Source: a virus
Strand: one strand, 5' to 3'
DNA length: 29,661 bases
IMG/VR virus record: IMGVR_UViG_3300006738_000050
Span: 1-29,661 of that record
Part shown: piece by piece, positions 14,486 to 21,714 of the stretch
Layout of the letters: every line of letters starts with the position of its first letter
Numbering within the stretch: position 1 is the stretch's first letter
Program-made: the position numbers and the translations under genes
Notes under the pieces: model-generated
Databases searched by the model: none
The model's input: the letters and a program-made list of their open reading frames with translations, nothing else
What the model was told of the DNA's origin: nothing

Positions 14486-14796
14486 TTCTCTTCACCTCCA
14501 TTTGTATTTCTAAATTTTAAGCCGAAATCGTTTAATAACATGCTCAAGAAATAACTTGTCCCGGCTGATAACCATCCCAAAAGTAATCCATTTATTAAAT
14601 TGTACTCAAACGTAAATAGTTCTGTGAAACAATTGATCCCCCACAAAAAAACACCAACCCAAAAACCAAGACAAAGTGGGCAATGGAACAATTCTCCCAG
14701 TTTGCCATGCGCTGGCCTCATTGAGTTAAAAATTGAACCGTAAGCAAGGATGTACGTTAGGCCGTAAGCACACAAGATAAAATATATTAATTCCAT
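14482..14796 (-). CDS. Small membrane protein with CPLCLGFW motif (DUF1360-like)
   Basis: A 104-residue protein with three or four hydrophobic segments: residues about 3-20 (YFILCAYGLTYILAYG), about 42-58 (LGFWVGVFLWGINC), and about 68-88 (INGLLLGWLSAGTSYFL). The central HCPLCLGFWVG motif, with two cysteines three apart at the start of a membrane helix, is like that of DUF1360-type small membrane proteins. The ending NTNGGEEK is hydrophilic. It could be a holin-like or superinfection-related protein, but the similarity supports only 'membrane protein'. It starts seven bases after the upstream gene. Confidence 0.7.
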   Translation of the reverse strand: MELIYFILCAYGLTYILAYGSIFNSMRPAHGKLGELFHCPLCLGFWVGVFLWGINCFTELFTFEYNLINGLLLGWLSAGTSYFLSMLLNDFGLKFRNTNGGEEK

Positions 14797-14802
14797 AATT
14801 AC

Positions 14803-15327
14803 CTATATACGATAAATTGAATTTATTCCGTAAGCTGGGCCGCCTGGTCGTAAAGTACCCTTTCTATCGCTGTGATACCTTTCAGGATCGAACTCTGTGT
14901 ATTCGTCGATTTCTGGCTCAAGTAAATTACGCTCTACTTCTGCTTCAAATTCCTTTTGATCTACGTAGAAAGGTAAATCTCCATCAAAGAATTTTGATAC
15001 TGCAAATAATATATATTGTATTGAATCACCTTCTTTGGCGTCAGGATATGAAGCTTCCATCGACATAAATAAGTTTCCAGCTTGGACAGAATCGTAAGTT
15101 ATAACACCATTTGAATTTAAAAATTTAAATAATCTAACCTGAGTTTCATGTATTTCGTCATCTAACTCTTCTTTTGGCAAAGCAACTACTTTCTTTTGAG
15201 CTGGCAAAATCATAATATCAATCTCGGGATGATCAACAATAATTATATTTCCATCAATAGTCTTCTTGGCTTTAAGATGGATTGTTTCAATTGAAGGTTC
15301 TTCTACGATTTTAATGATTATGGGCAT
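14803..15327 (-). CDS. Unknown acidic protein downstream of the portal gene
   Basis: A 174-residue protein, beginning MPIIIKIVEEPSIETIHLKA. It has an N-terminal beta-rich part (residues 1-50, with NIIIVDHPEIDIMILPA) and a mixed helical, acidic C-terminal part ending RPGGPAYGINSIYRI. Start and upstream stop overlap as TAATG at 15327, so translation is coupled. There is no membrane segment or known motif. It lies where T4 has prohead-core genes 67/68; a structural or assembly role is a guess from position. Confidence 0.7.
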   Translation of the reverse strand: MPIIIKIVEEPSIETIHLKAKKTIDGNIIIVDHPEIDIMILPAQKKVVALPKEELDDEIHETQVRLFKFLNSNGVITYDSVQAGNLFMSMEASYPDAKEGDSIQYILFAVSKFFDGDLPFYVDQKEFEAEVERNLLEPEIDEYTEFDPERYHSDRKGTLRPGGPAYGINSIYRI

Positions 15328-16136
15328 TATTTATTTATCTCGCTAACCAATGATTGTATTTGGAATATTTCAAGTACTAAGCTTTTATCTAGTTTTCTTT
15401 GGTTGTAATTTGAAATACGTTCCAGAAGCTTTTGCATTTTTTCTTTTGTTGCATGATTTTGAGAAGATATATTCTCTTTTAACGTAGTAGAGAGGCGTGT
15501 AATCTCTTCGTACAAAAGCGCTTTAAACTCTAAACCATTATCCATATATGATGTAATATATTTATTTAAAAATTCTTTCTGCGATTCATTTAAGTTTGCT
15601 GAATACTGCTCATTAAATTTTTCAACAAAATTTTTCATAGCTAAATTATTTATTTTAGGAAACTTTCCATTATCTTCTTCTGTTTTTGTTGTAAAAGAGT
15701 CTAAAAACTTTTTTTCAAGCAATATTTGTTTTTTGGGGTTCAAATTTTCTTGTAATATCTGGTTAATGGTGGCCAGTCTTTTAAAAGAGGGAACAAAAGT
15801 TTTCCAAATATTTTTTGTTAAAGTCTTATTCATCTTGTTAATCAGGTTAGTTTGTTGATTAAAAACTTCTTTTTTGCTAATTGAACTAAATTGTTTTTTT
15901 GCTTCAATTATTAATTTTTCTATAGTTTTTTGTGGCAAATCTTCAATTTCTGAAAAGGAGTCATATATCTCTTTTTCTTTCCTCAAAATCTTTTCTTTTC
16001 CAAAATATTCTTTAAGTATGCTGATAACCGTACCTTTTTTAGCGTTCTCTTTGTGTAAGATAGATTTAGTTAATTCTTTAATTAATATTTCGTAAATCAA
16101 AGCAGTATTGCGTTTTTTATTATGACTAAGTTTCAT
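15327..16136 (-). CDS. Lysine-rich helical protein of unknown function, prohead-core position
   Basis: A 269-residue, strongly helical and basic protein (about one residue in six is lysine). The start at 16136 (MKLSHNKKRNTALIYEILIK) is preferred to 16160 because it leaves only an 11-base overlap with the portal gene and gives a natural N-terminus. Sequence alternates long amphipathic helices with Asn-rich linkers (NLNPKKQILLEKKFLDSF, NEQYSANLNESQKEF, YNQRKLDKSL). No catalytic motif is visible. Adjacent to the portal gene, it may be an inner-core or portal-assembly protein (inference). Confidence 0.72.
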   Translation of the reverse strand: MKLSHNKKRNTALIYEILIKELTKSILHKENAKKGTVISILKEYFGKEKILRKEKEIYDSFSEIEDLPQKTIEKLIIEAKKQFSSISKKEVFNQQTNLINKMNKTLTKNIWKTFVPSFKRLATINQILQENLNPKKQILLEKKFLDSFTTKTEEDNGKFPKINNLAMKNFVEKFNEQYSANLNESQKEFLNKYITSYMDNGLEFKALLYEEITRLSTTLKENISSQNHATKEKMQKLLERISNYNQRKLDKSLVLEIFQIQSLVSEINK

Positions 16137-18114
16137 CAGTTGTTTTCTCCAAAGAATCAATCAAAACTTTGATATCGTGACTTTCTTTAAATAGTTTGGC
16201 CTCTTCCTCATCATAATTAGCTTCCAGATCTTCTGAAAGGTTATAAAGTAACTTCAAATCTGAATAACCTTTCAGAGTATTTCTAGAAGTATTGCTACCT
16301 AATTCTGCTCCCACCATTCCAAGCATTGAGCGCCGGCGTGGTCCAGAAGATTTTCGCTTATCGCTTACTTTAGGTTCATACCAGCCATGTGATCTGGGAG
16401 TCGTAGTTTTACGACGTCCAAATTTATCCCGGCCAGTATAGGGCCAATCATCACGGTTTCCCGGAGCTTCGGCTGGGGATGGCGCCTCTGTAGCTGCTAA
16501 GAGTGGCCCTGCTTCTTCCTCCCCGCCTTCTTCGGGTGCACCTTCCTCAGGGGCGCCTTCCAGCTCACCAGGCATACCCATTTCTTCTCCGCCGGCTCCT
16601 AGGTCATCTAAACCGCCTAGGCCACTGGGGCCTCCGCCGGCTGCAGCTGCAGCCTCACCAACCTGTTCCAAAGCGAAATCATGTTTTCTATCATAAAAAG
16701 CTTCAATTTGCATTCTCCCAAATTCTTGTTCACTAACATTCAAAATATTCTGTGCGACCCAACGACGACTAAAATATCCTTCGCTGGCTGCATCAGCTGC
16801 CTCAAATCTAGCCTTCCAGTGTTCAAGCTCTTGTAGCTCGGCGATCTTTGAAGGATTGTTTAAAGCCAGCTTAAAAGATAATAAGTCATTTCCACGATAT
16901 CCCATCGTAAACAAATGTATAACGCCTACTTTTTCAAGCTCTGAAATGATTGAACGCTGCAGTCGCTGAACTGTTCTAGCGAATCTAACATCTTTTTGCG
17001 CCAAAGTTGCTTTATCTTCATCGGCCCCCTCTCCTCTAGACAAATAAGAAGCAGGTATTTTTAATGCACTAAAAAGTTTATCTCTTAGATATTTAACATC
17101 TTCAATGTCTCCGGTATATTTCCCGCCTCCGAGGCTCTCTATTTTGGTATTCGAGGCCTGACCTCTGATCGGGATATAATAGTCTTCTTCAATGCTCAGA
17201 GGATTATAACGTAAATCGACGCGACCACTATTAACATCAACAATTTGATTTCGCTTCATCTGCGTCATAACTTTCTGCATATATTGTTCAACATCCTCGG
17301 GGGGTACGTTGCCAACATCAATATAGAAAACCCTACGATCGGGAGAACGAACAATCCTATATGCCATCATAGCATCTTCTAATAAAGTCAACTGTCTCCA
17401 TATTCTTCGAGCAGCATCTAGTGCTGATGTACCGTACGGTGCGAACTTGTCATTTCCCAAAATTCTAAAATGCGCCATTTGCCAATTTTCTAATGTCAAA
17501 CCGGCAGTATTCCATTGATATTGTATATAATTTGGATTCTCTTTATCTTCTCCTTCTAGACGTTCAATTTCATTTGGGGGAAGGCCGATGGCATTCTTAA
17601 TTCCCTCATCCTCTTCAATATCTAAGTAAAGAAAAAAGTCTCCATACTTACACATAGAACGACTCCAACCATATAAATTAAACTCAAGGTTTAGTATATT
17701 ATAATAGAGAGTTTCCAAAACTGACTTGATTTCAGAGTTACTACAGATAATATTTAGTAAAGGAGTATATAACGAGGAAGTGGTCATCTCGTCAGCATAA
17801 ATATCTAGTGCAGAAGCTATTTCTGGAGTATATTCCATCTGATCAAAATCGACGTATCTATCTAATCTATTCTGATTCGAATAATACTCAACCTGCAGGG
17901 CGCCATAAACATCCTGGTAGGCTGACATTTTAAATTCTTGGCCGCTAGCTGAGCGAAAACGTGATTTATATTTATCTAATTGACGTCTTTTTAGTTGCTT
18001 TGTATCCTGCCTTCTGTATCTAACAAGAGGTCCGGATAATAATTTAGTTAATTGTCTAAAAAGCGGATTTTTAGGATTTCTAGGGTTCTTTTTGTTTTGA
18101 TTTCTAGGGGGCAT
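16126..18114 (-). CDS. 20: Portal vertex protein, T4 gp20 type
   Basis: A 662-residue portal that nucleates the prohead and forms the DNA channel. Recognisable segments: basic N-terminus; YQDVYGALQVEYYSNQNRLD (about 66-85); the YTPEIASALDIYADEM block near residues 95-110; GWSRSMCKYGDFFLYLDI (about 158-176); the AYRIVRSPDRRVFYIDVGN block with PPEDVEQYMQKV (about 255-285), the most typical gp20 signature; and LFSALKIPASYLSRGEGADEDKATLAQKDVRFAR with the ALSQEDVRF-like motif. Residues about 485-560 are a low-complexity Gly/Ala/Glu/Pro run. T4 gp20 is 524 residues, so this C-terminal tail is extra. The ribosome site AAAGGATAA precedes the ATG, four bases after terminase. Confidence 0.95.
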   Translation of the reverse strand: MPPRNQNKKNPRNPKNPLFRQLTKLLSGPLVRYRRQDTKQLKRRQLDKYKSRFRSASGQEFKMSAYQDVYGALQVEYYSNQNRLDRYVDFDQMEYTPEIASALDIYADEMTTSSLYTPLLNIICSNSEIKSVLETLYYNILNLEFNLYGWSRSMCKYGDFFLYLDIEEDEGIKNAIGLPPNEIERLEGEDKENPNYIQYQWNTAGLTLENWQMAHFRILGNDKFAPYGTSALDAARRIWRQLTLLEDAMMAYRIVRSPDRRVFYIDVGNVPPEDVEQYMQKVMTQMKRNQIVDVNSGRVDLRYNPLSIEEDYYIPIRGQASNTKIESLGGGKYTGDIEDVKYLRDKLFSALKIPASYLSRGEGADEDKATLAQKDVRFARTVQRLQRSIISELEKVGVIHLFTMGYRGNDLLSFKLALNNPSKIAELQELEHWKARFEAADAASEGYFSRRWVAQNILNVSEQEFGRMQIEAFYDRKHDFALEQVGEAAAAAGGGPSGLGGLDDLGAGGEEMGMPGELEGAPEEGAPEEGGEEEAGPLLAATEAPSPAEAPGNRDDWPYTGRDKFGRRKTTTPRSHGWYEPKVSDKRKSSGPRRRSMLGMVGAELGSNTSRNTLKGYSDLKLLYNLSEDLEANYDEEEAKLFKESHDIKVLIDSLEKTTDET

Positions 18115-18117
18115 ATA

Positions 18118-19701
18118 TTATCCTTTTAACAACCAAGTAAAATCAGCATATTCTTGTTTTCTTTCTTCAAGATTATTTTCTCTTTTAATCTTTTCATATG
18201 ATAACATACCTGGTATTGATGTGTTCAATGATCTATTCGATGTTCCTACAGAAGATAAAAAAGCTTTTTGGTAATCTAAGTCTCTTTGGTTAATAGAATA
18301 TGCTGTATCTTTGACCCAGCACCCAATTGCGCATGCCATAATTAAATCATCATTATGTTTTTTCATTGCTTGCGGTCTTCCATTGTGCCAAACAAAAGTT
18401 TTCATTTCGTTAAATAATCTCCTAGACTTAACTTTAATTAGTTTATTTCTAACAAACTCTTCCATTTTGGCTATAACTAGAGGCCTGGTTTTTTGTGATG
18501 TAGTAAAACCAGGTACGATTCCGGAATGGCCGGCCATAAGTGGGTCAACATACTCGTGAGTCGACTTTTTAGAAAAATAAATATTTGGATATCCATATTC
18601 TTGCAATTTATCTAAAGCTGCCCAGCCGACTGTATTGTTCTCGATAACAATCATACAATTTCCATATTCTTTTCCAATTTCGTTAAGCATGTTGGCATAA
18701 ATATCAGGAGTCGGCTTGCCCTTATATTCGGCAATGATTTCATCAGTTTCTAATTTAAAAATATGAAATGTAGAATAATCTTCGCCATCGCCGCGGGCCA
18801 CATCAGCTGCTAACATGTAAGAATTTTGTGGAGTATATTCTTCCCAAATCCAAAAATTCCTGTCAAAACCAGTCTTGTATTTTGGCTCGCACAGCACACT
18901 TCCAATCCACTCCATATCCTCTGGGTGGAAAACAGTTTCACCAGACATGTTGAAATTACATTCGAGTTCTTGAGCAATTTGTCGACGTGACATGTTTTTA
19001 GTTTCTTTATCAAACCATTCTTTATCTCTTTCGGGGTGTACATCCCACGGAAGTGTTACCAAGTTAAAATCATTAACTCCAGATTCGGCCTCGATGCAAG
19101 TCTTGTGAAACCAGTTACCAACACCGTTCGGAGTTGATAATGCTATGCAGCGGCCGCCCGTACTCAATGTCGGGTACAAGCCAGTCCACAATTCTTCCAG
19201 CCCCTCAACATGTGCGGCTTCGTCAATAACTAAAAAAGATAAAGCTTCAGATCGGCCGGCATCGGCACTAGTCGACGAAGCTTTTATTTGAGATCCATTA
19301 TACAGTTCAAAAGAAGTTCGATTATCGATTACAATATCAGATATGCGCATCCAATCTGGAAGGTGCTTGTGTATGGCTTTCACCTTTTTAACTAAATTTG
19401 CAGCTGTTTGAAATTTAGTTGCGATAACTAAAACATTTTTATCACGATGAAACATCATCAACCACGCAACATACGCTGCTGTTATCGTTGAGATGCCAAG
19501 CTGCCTTGCTTTTAGCACAGCATTAAAGCGAAAATCATTAAAATTTTTGATTATCTCTGTTTGATAATCATAAGTCTTAAAGGGAATCAGACCCCTTAGC
19601 GGGTGAGAAATCTTAGCATAATTATTAATAAAATATACTGGGTCTTTGCCAGATTTAACAACTTCTTTTACAATCTGTTCTTTCGAAAGATGGTAAGACA
19701 T
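18118..19701 (-). CDS. 17: Terminase large subunit, T4 gp17 type
   Basis: A 527-residue packaging motor ATPase plus nuclease. The Walker A variant KARQLGIST (65-73) and Walker B LSFLVIDEAAH (154-164, Asp160-Glu161) form the ATPase site; TKFQTAANLVKKV and STPNGVGNWFHK (about 189-200) are the coupling motifs. The C-terminal RNase H-like nuclease has acidic residues at Asp300 (MLAADVARGDGEDYS), Glu354 (IVIENN) and Asp441/442 (HNDDLIMA), as in T4 gp17. The ATG at 19701 follows the upstream stop by one base (TAACATG) and has little ribosome site, suggesting coupled translation. Portal follows directly. Length is a little below T4 gp17 (610 residues). Confidence 0.96.
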   Translation of the reverse strand: MSYHLSKEQIVKEVVKSGKDPVYFINNYAKISHPLRGLIPFKTYDYQTEIIKNFNDFRFNAVLKARQLGISTITAAYVAWLMMFHRDKNVLVIATKFQTAANLVKKVKAIHKHLPDWMRISDIVIDNRTSFELYNGSQIKASSTSADAGRSEALSFLVIDEAAHVEGLEELWTGLYPTLSTGGRCIALSTPNGVGNWFHKTCIEAESGVNDFNLVTLPWDVHPERDKEWFDKETKNMSRRQIAQELECNFNMSGETVFHPEDMEWIGSVLCEPKYKTGFDRNFWIWEEYTPQNSYMLAADVARGDGEDYSTFHIFKLETDEIIAEYKGKPTPDIYANMLNEIGKEYGNCMIVIENNTVGWAALDKLQEYGYPNIYFSKKSTHEYVDPLMAGHSGIVPGFTTSQKTRPLVIAKMEEFVRNKLIKVKSRRLFNEMKTFVWHNGRPQAMKKHNDDLIMACAIGCWVKDTAYSINQRDLDYQKAFLSSVGTSNRSLNTSIPGMLSYEKIKRENNLEERKQEYADFTWLLKG

Positions 19702-19702
19702 G

Positions 19703-20245
19703 TTATTCTGTTCGACGAGTCACATTCTTTGGCTTCGCAGACTTCTTTCCCCAACCACCCAATTCAAGAAAGCTTTTAAAATCCTTCTCCAAATTATCTT
19801 CGCTAGGCTGTGCTTTATCTTCTGCATCCATACCAGAAATCTTATATACCTTTGTTGCAACAACAAAAACGAGATTATTATTCAACTTTTGTACTAAAGC
19901 GTCGACTTCTCCAACTGATTTAAGTCCAAGAGCAGAACCTGTAATTTGTTTATACCTCTTTTTAAGGTGCTTCACAATACTAACCATTGTGCGCTCTAAT
20001 TCATCTTCGAACTTGGTAGCATATACATCTCGTAATTTAATCTGAGATTGGTAAGTACAAATCATATTGGTTCCGCTGCAGCGTACCTTGAAACCATCCA
20101 TCATCCTAGAATCTATTAAAGGATTGCCTTCTTCTCTTTTAAGACCAATCTTAATTACTTCGCCTTTTTCATCCAGGGCGCCGTCGTAGCTATCAGCAGC
20201 TGCCTGGGCAATTCCCTCTATTACTTTAAGTGTTTTTTCTGACAT
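19703..20245 (-). CDS. Unknown protein immediately upstream of the large terminase
   Basis: A 180-residue protein, MSEKTLKVIEGIAQAAADSY onward. It has a helical start, a beta-rich central part (FKVRCSGTNMICTYQSQIKL), a helical DELERTMVSIVKHLKKRYKQITGSAL segment, and a basic C-terminal tail (GKKSAKPKNVTRRTE). The ribosome site GGAG lies before the ATG at 20245, which overlaps the preceding gene by 20 bases. Position just before gp17 matches that of the small terminase gp16 in T4, but no coiled coil oligomerisation pattern or DNA-binding helix-turn-helix is evident, so that identity is only a possibility. Confidence 0.72.
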   Translation of the reverse strand: MSEKTLKVIEGIAQAAADSYDGALDEKGEVIKIGLKREEGNPLIDSRMMDGFKVRCSGTNMICTYQSQIKLRDVYATKFEDELERTMVSIVKHLKKRYKQITGSALGLKSVGEVDALVQKLNNNLVFVVATKVYKISGMDAEDKAQPSEDNLEKDFKSFLELGGWGKKSAKPKNVTRRTE

Positions 20246-20621
20246 CTTTTGGTCTCCATCCTTGTAGCCAACGATTTTCTCGCCCTTCTACATATTTTAT
20301 ATAACATTTATTGCAGCATTCATATTTAATGATAAATATATCATCATTAATCGTTTTAATTTTATTTTTGCACGTCGGGCAATTTAAAAGTACTTCTTTA
20401 TTAATTAGTTTACGAGATATTAAAATACCGTCAACATTATCGAAACCAGAAATTGTTTCTTTAATTTTTTGTTTTGCAGCAAACTCCTTGAGTTGCTCCA
20501 AATATTCTTTTTCTTTGTTTTCATCCCAATATTTTGCCGGATTTTGAATTGTGTCTTCACCATATTTTTCTTTTATGGCTCTTTCTAATCTTGCTACATA
20601 ATCAATATCTTTCTTTTTCAT
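20226..20621 (-). CDS. Small zinc-ribbon protein
   Basis: A 131-residue protein. Residues 1-55 are charged helix (DYVARLERAIKEKYGED, YLEQLKEFAAKQKIKE). The C-terminal half has a zinc ribbon: Cys81-x2-Cys84 (CPTCKNKIKT) and Cys103-x2-Cys106 (ECCNKCYIKYVEG, with an extra Cys102). The protein ends GWRPKDVRK. Its ATG overlaps the upstream stop (TAATG), so translation is coupled. The location before the terminase pair suggests a role in packaging or late regulation, for example DNA binding; this is not demonstrated by homology. Confidence 0.75.
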   Translation of the reverse strand: MKKKDIDYVARLERAIKEKYGEDTIQNPAKYWDENKEKEYLEQLKEFAAKQKIKETISGFDNVDGILISRKLINKEVLLNCPTCKNKIKTINDDIFIIKYECCNKCYIKYVEGRENRWLQGWRPKDVRKNT

Positions 20622-21079
20622 TATTTAGCAACTTCAACACTTGCATAAAATACAGCTACCGAAAGTATAATTCCCAAAGCTACGCCGCCGATGACCCACC
20701 ATTCAGTATGATCGTCACCCATCTCCTCCTTTAGGAGTTCGTTCAAATCATTAATCTGCTGTTCTCTCAAGGAAAGAGTTTCTTTGTGTATTATTTTTAA
20801 AGAATCGTATTCTACCTTAAGTAAATCGAAGGCCAGTCTCTTGCTGGCTAGATCTTGCTGAAATTCTTTTCTTAGCTGAAGTTCAATTTCTGATTTTAAA
20901 TATCTTTGATCTACAATCATTTTTGATGCAGCAATAGGGTCTAACAAAACACCAGCATAGGGAGCCTTTTCGTTTAAGGTAAGAGAGGTAACTTTGCCCT
21001 CTAATTCATTTGCAGCTGCTTCAATTGGAAGAATTATTATTAGAATAGTGAGAAAACATACCAATATTTTTTTTAACAT
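20621..21079 (-). CDS. Spanin-like protein: signal peptide, coiled coil and C-terminal membrane segment
   Basis: A 152-residue envelope protein. Residues 1-22 form a signal peptide (KKILVCFLTILIIILPIEAAA) with likely cleavage after AAA; there is a Cys at residue 8 but no lipobox at the cleavage site. A short motif NEKAPYAGVLLDPIAA follows, then a long helical coiled-coil region (about 55-118) and a C-terminal membrane helix (WWVIGGVALGIILSVAVFY, about 127-145). Protein-in-the-periplasm anchored at the far end resembles a one-component spanin in layout, except for the missing lipobox. It follows two other small membrane proteins. A lysis function is inferred from topology and neighbours only. 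Confidence 0.7.
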   Translation of the reverse strand: MLKKILVCFLTILIIILPIEAAANELEGKVTSLTLNEKAPYAGVLLDPIAASKMIVDQRYLKSEIELQLRKEFQQDLASKRLAFDLLKVEYDSLKIIHKETLSLREQQINDLNELLKEEMGDDHTEWWVIGGVALGIILSVAVFYASVEVAK

Positions 21080-21082
21080 AAA

Positions 21083-21487
21083 TCACCTGTTACTCTTATG
21101 ATATTCTGCGCTAAGAATTCTAGCTATTTCTTCTGCTAACTTATCCGGAGTGTCTTTATTTTCTTCAATAATCTTAGCAAGTTCATTTTGTTTGTCTTCT
21201 TCTAGCTCTTCTATTTTAATATCGTGCTCTTGTTCTATTCTTTCTAGTTCTTCTATGTGTTTCGTGAAGATCTCAGTTTTCTTCTTATCGGTTTCTTCAA
21301 CTGTTTCTTTAACGATTTGTAATTCTTTTTCATAGTTTTCTTTTTGTTTGGAGAGAAGACCAAATAACTTTTCTCTTGAGCTGGCGCCGGCGACTGTTGA
21401 AAATATTAATAATACTATTATAACAGGCCAATACCAATAATGTTTAAGCCATGTCCACGCTTTTTTCCAGAAAACTTTAGTAAACAT
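21083..21487 (-). CDS. Membrane-anchored coiled-coil protein (inner-membrane spanin-like)
   Basis: A 134-residue protein with the start placed at 21487 (MFTKVFWKKAWTWLKHYWYW), one base after the upstream stop. An in-frame ATG at 21574 lies inside the neighbouring gene and gives an unlikely leader. A single membrane helix, WPVIIVLLIFSTVAGA (about 20-36), is preceded by a positively charged aromatic N-terminus, giving cytoplasm-in topology. Residues 40-125 are one charged coiled coil (YEKELQIVKETVEETDKKK, EELERIEQEHDIKIEELEED). This is the plan of an Rz-type inner-membrane spanin, but tail-associated membrane proteins can look similar. It lies between the holin-like and signal-peptide proteins. 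Confidence 0.68.
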   Translation of the reverse strand: MFTKVFWKKAWTWLKHYWYWPVIIVLLIFSTVAGASSREKLFGLLSKQKENYEKELQIVKETVEETDKKKTEIFTKHIEELERIEQEHDIKIEELEEDKQNELAKIIEENKDTPDKLAEEIARILSAEYHKSNR

Positions 21488-21488
21488 T

Positions 21489-21686
21489 TCAACTTCCGTG
21501 TTTCCAGCGAGCTGCAATATCAACAAGTGCTTCAGAACCAATATAAGCCAAAGTAACTGCAACCCAATCTTCACTTGTTAGTGAATTACTTGCAACCAAA
21601 TAAGTTGCTGTACCCCATGCTAAAAATTTACGGGATATAAATCTTTCTAAATGTTTATCTAACCATGCTCTTACTGCTGTCATCAT
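21489..21686 (-). CDS. Small holin-like membrane protein
   Basis: A 65-residue protein with a charged N-terminus (MMTAVRAWLDKHLERFISRK), two hydrophobic stretches (FLAWGTATYLVASN, about 22-35, and WVAVTLAYIGSEALVDIA, about 41-58) separated by a short polar turn, and a basic end (ARWKHGS). Size and two-segment layout fit class II-like holins. The ribosome site AACAGGAGGTCAGA gives a strong match before the ATG at 21686. An ACTATTTATT motif lies 15 bases upstream. No endolysin is present in this window, so a full lysis cassette cannot be proven. Confidence 0.6.
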   Translation of the reverse strand: MMTAVRAWLDKHLERFISRKFLAWGTATYLVASNSLTSEDWVAVTLAYIGSEALVDIAARWKHGS

Positions 21687-21701
21687 TCTGACCTCCTGTT
21701 A

Positions 21702-21711
21702 AATAAATAGT
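21702..21711 (-). promoter_or_regulatory. ACTATTTATT motif, candidate late promoter for the putative lysis cassette
   Basis: A copy of the recurrent box in coding-strand orientation, between the recombination gene and the holin-like gene. Its distance to the ATG is only 15 bases and it abuts the ribosome site, which leaves little room for a leader. This weakens the case for a promoter here. Confidence 0.3.
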
Positions 21712-21714
21712 TTT

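Noticed and set aside
14611-14620. Further ACTATTTACG copy
   Set aside because: It lies inside the membrane-protein coding region, far from any start, and was not counted as a promoter candidate.
21488-21574. Longer start for the membrane coiled-coil protein at 21574
   Set aside because: The extra 29 residues are read from inside the holin-like gene in another frame and would add an odd second hydrophobic leader; the ATG at 21487 directly follows the upstream stop.
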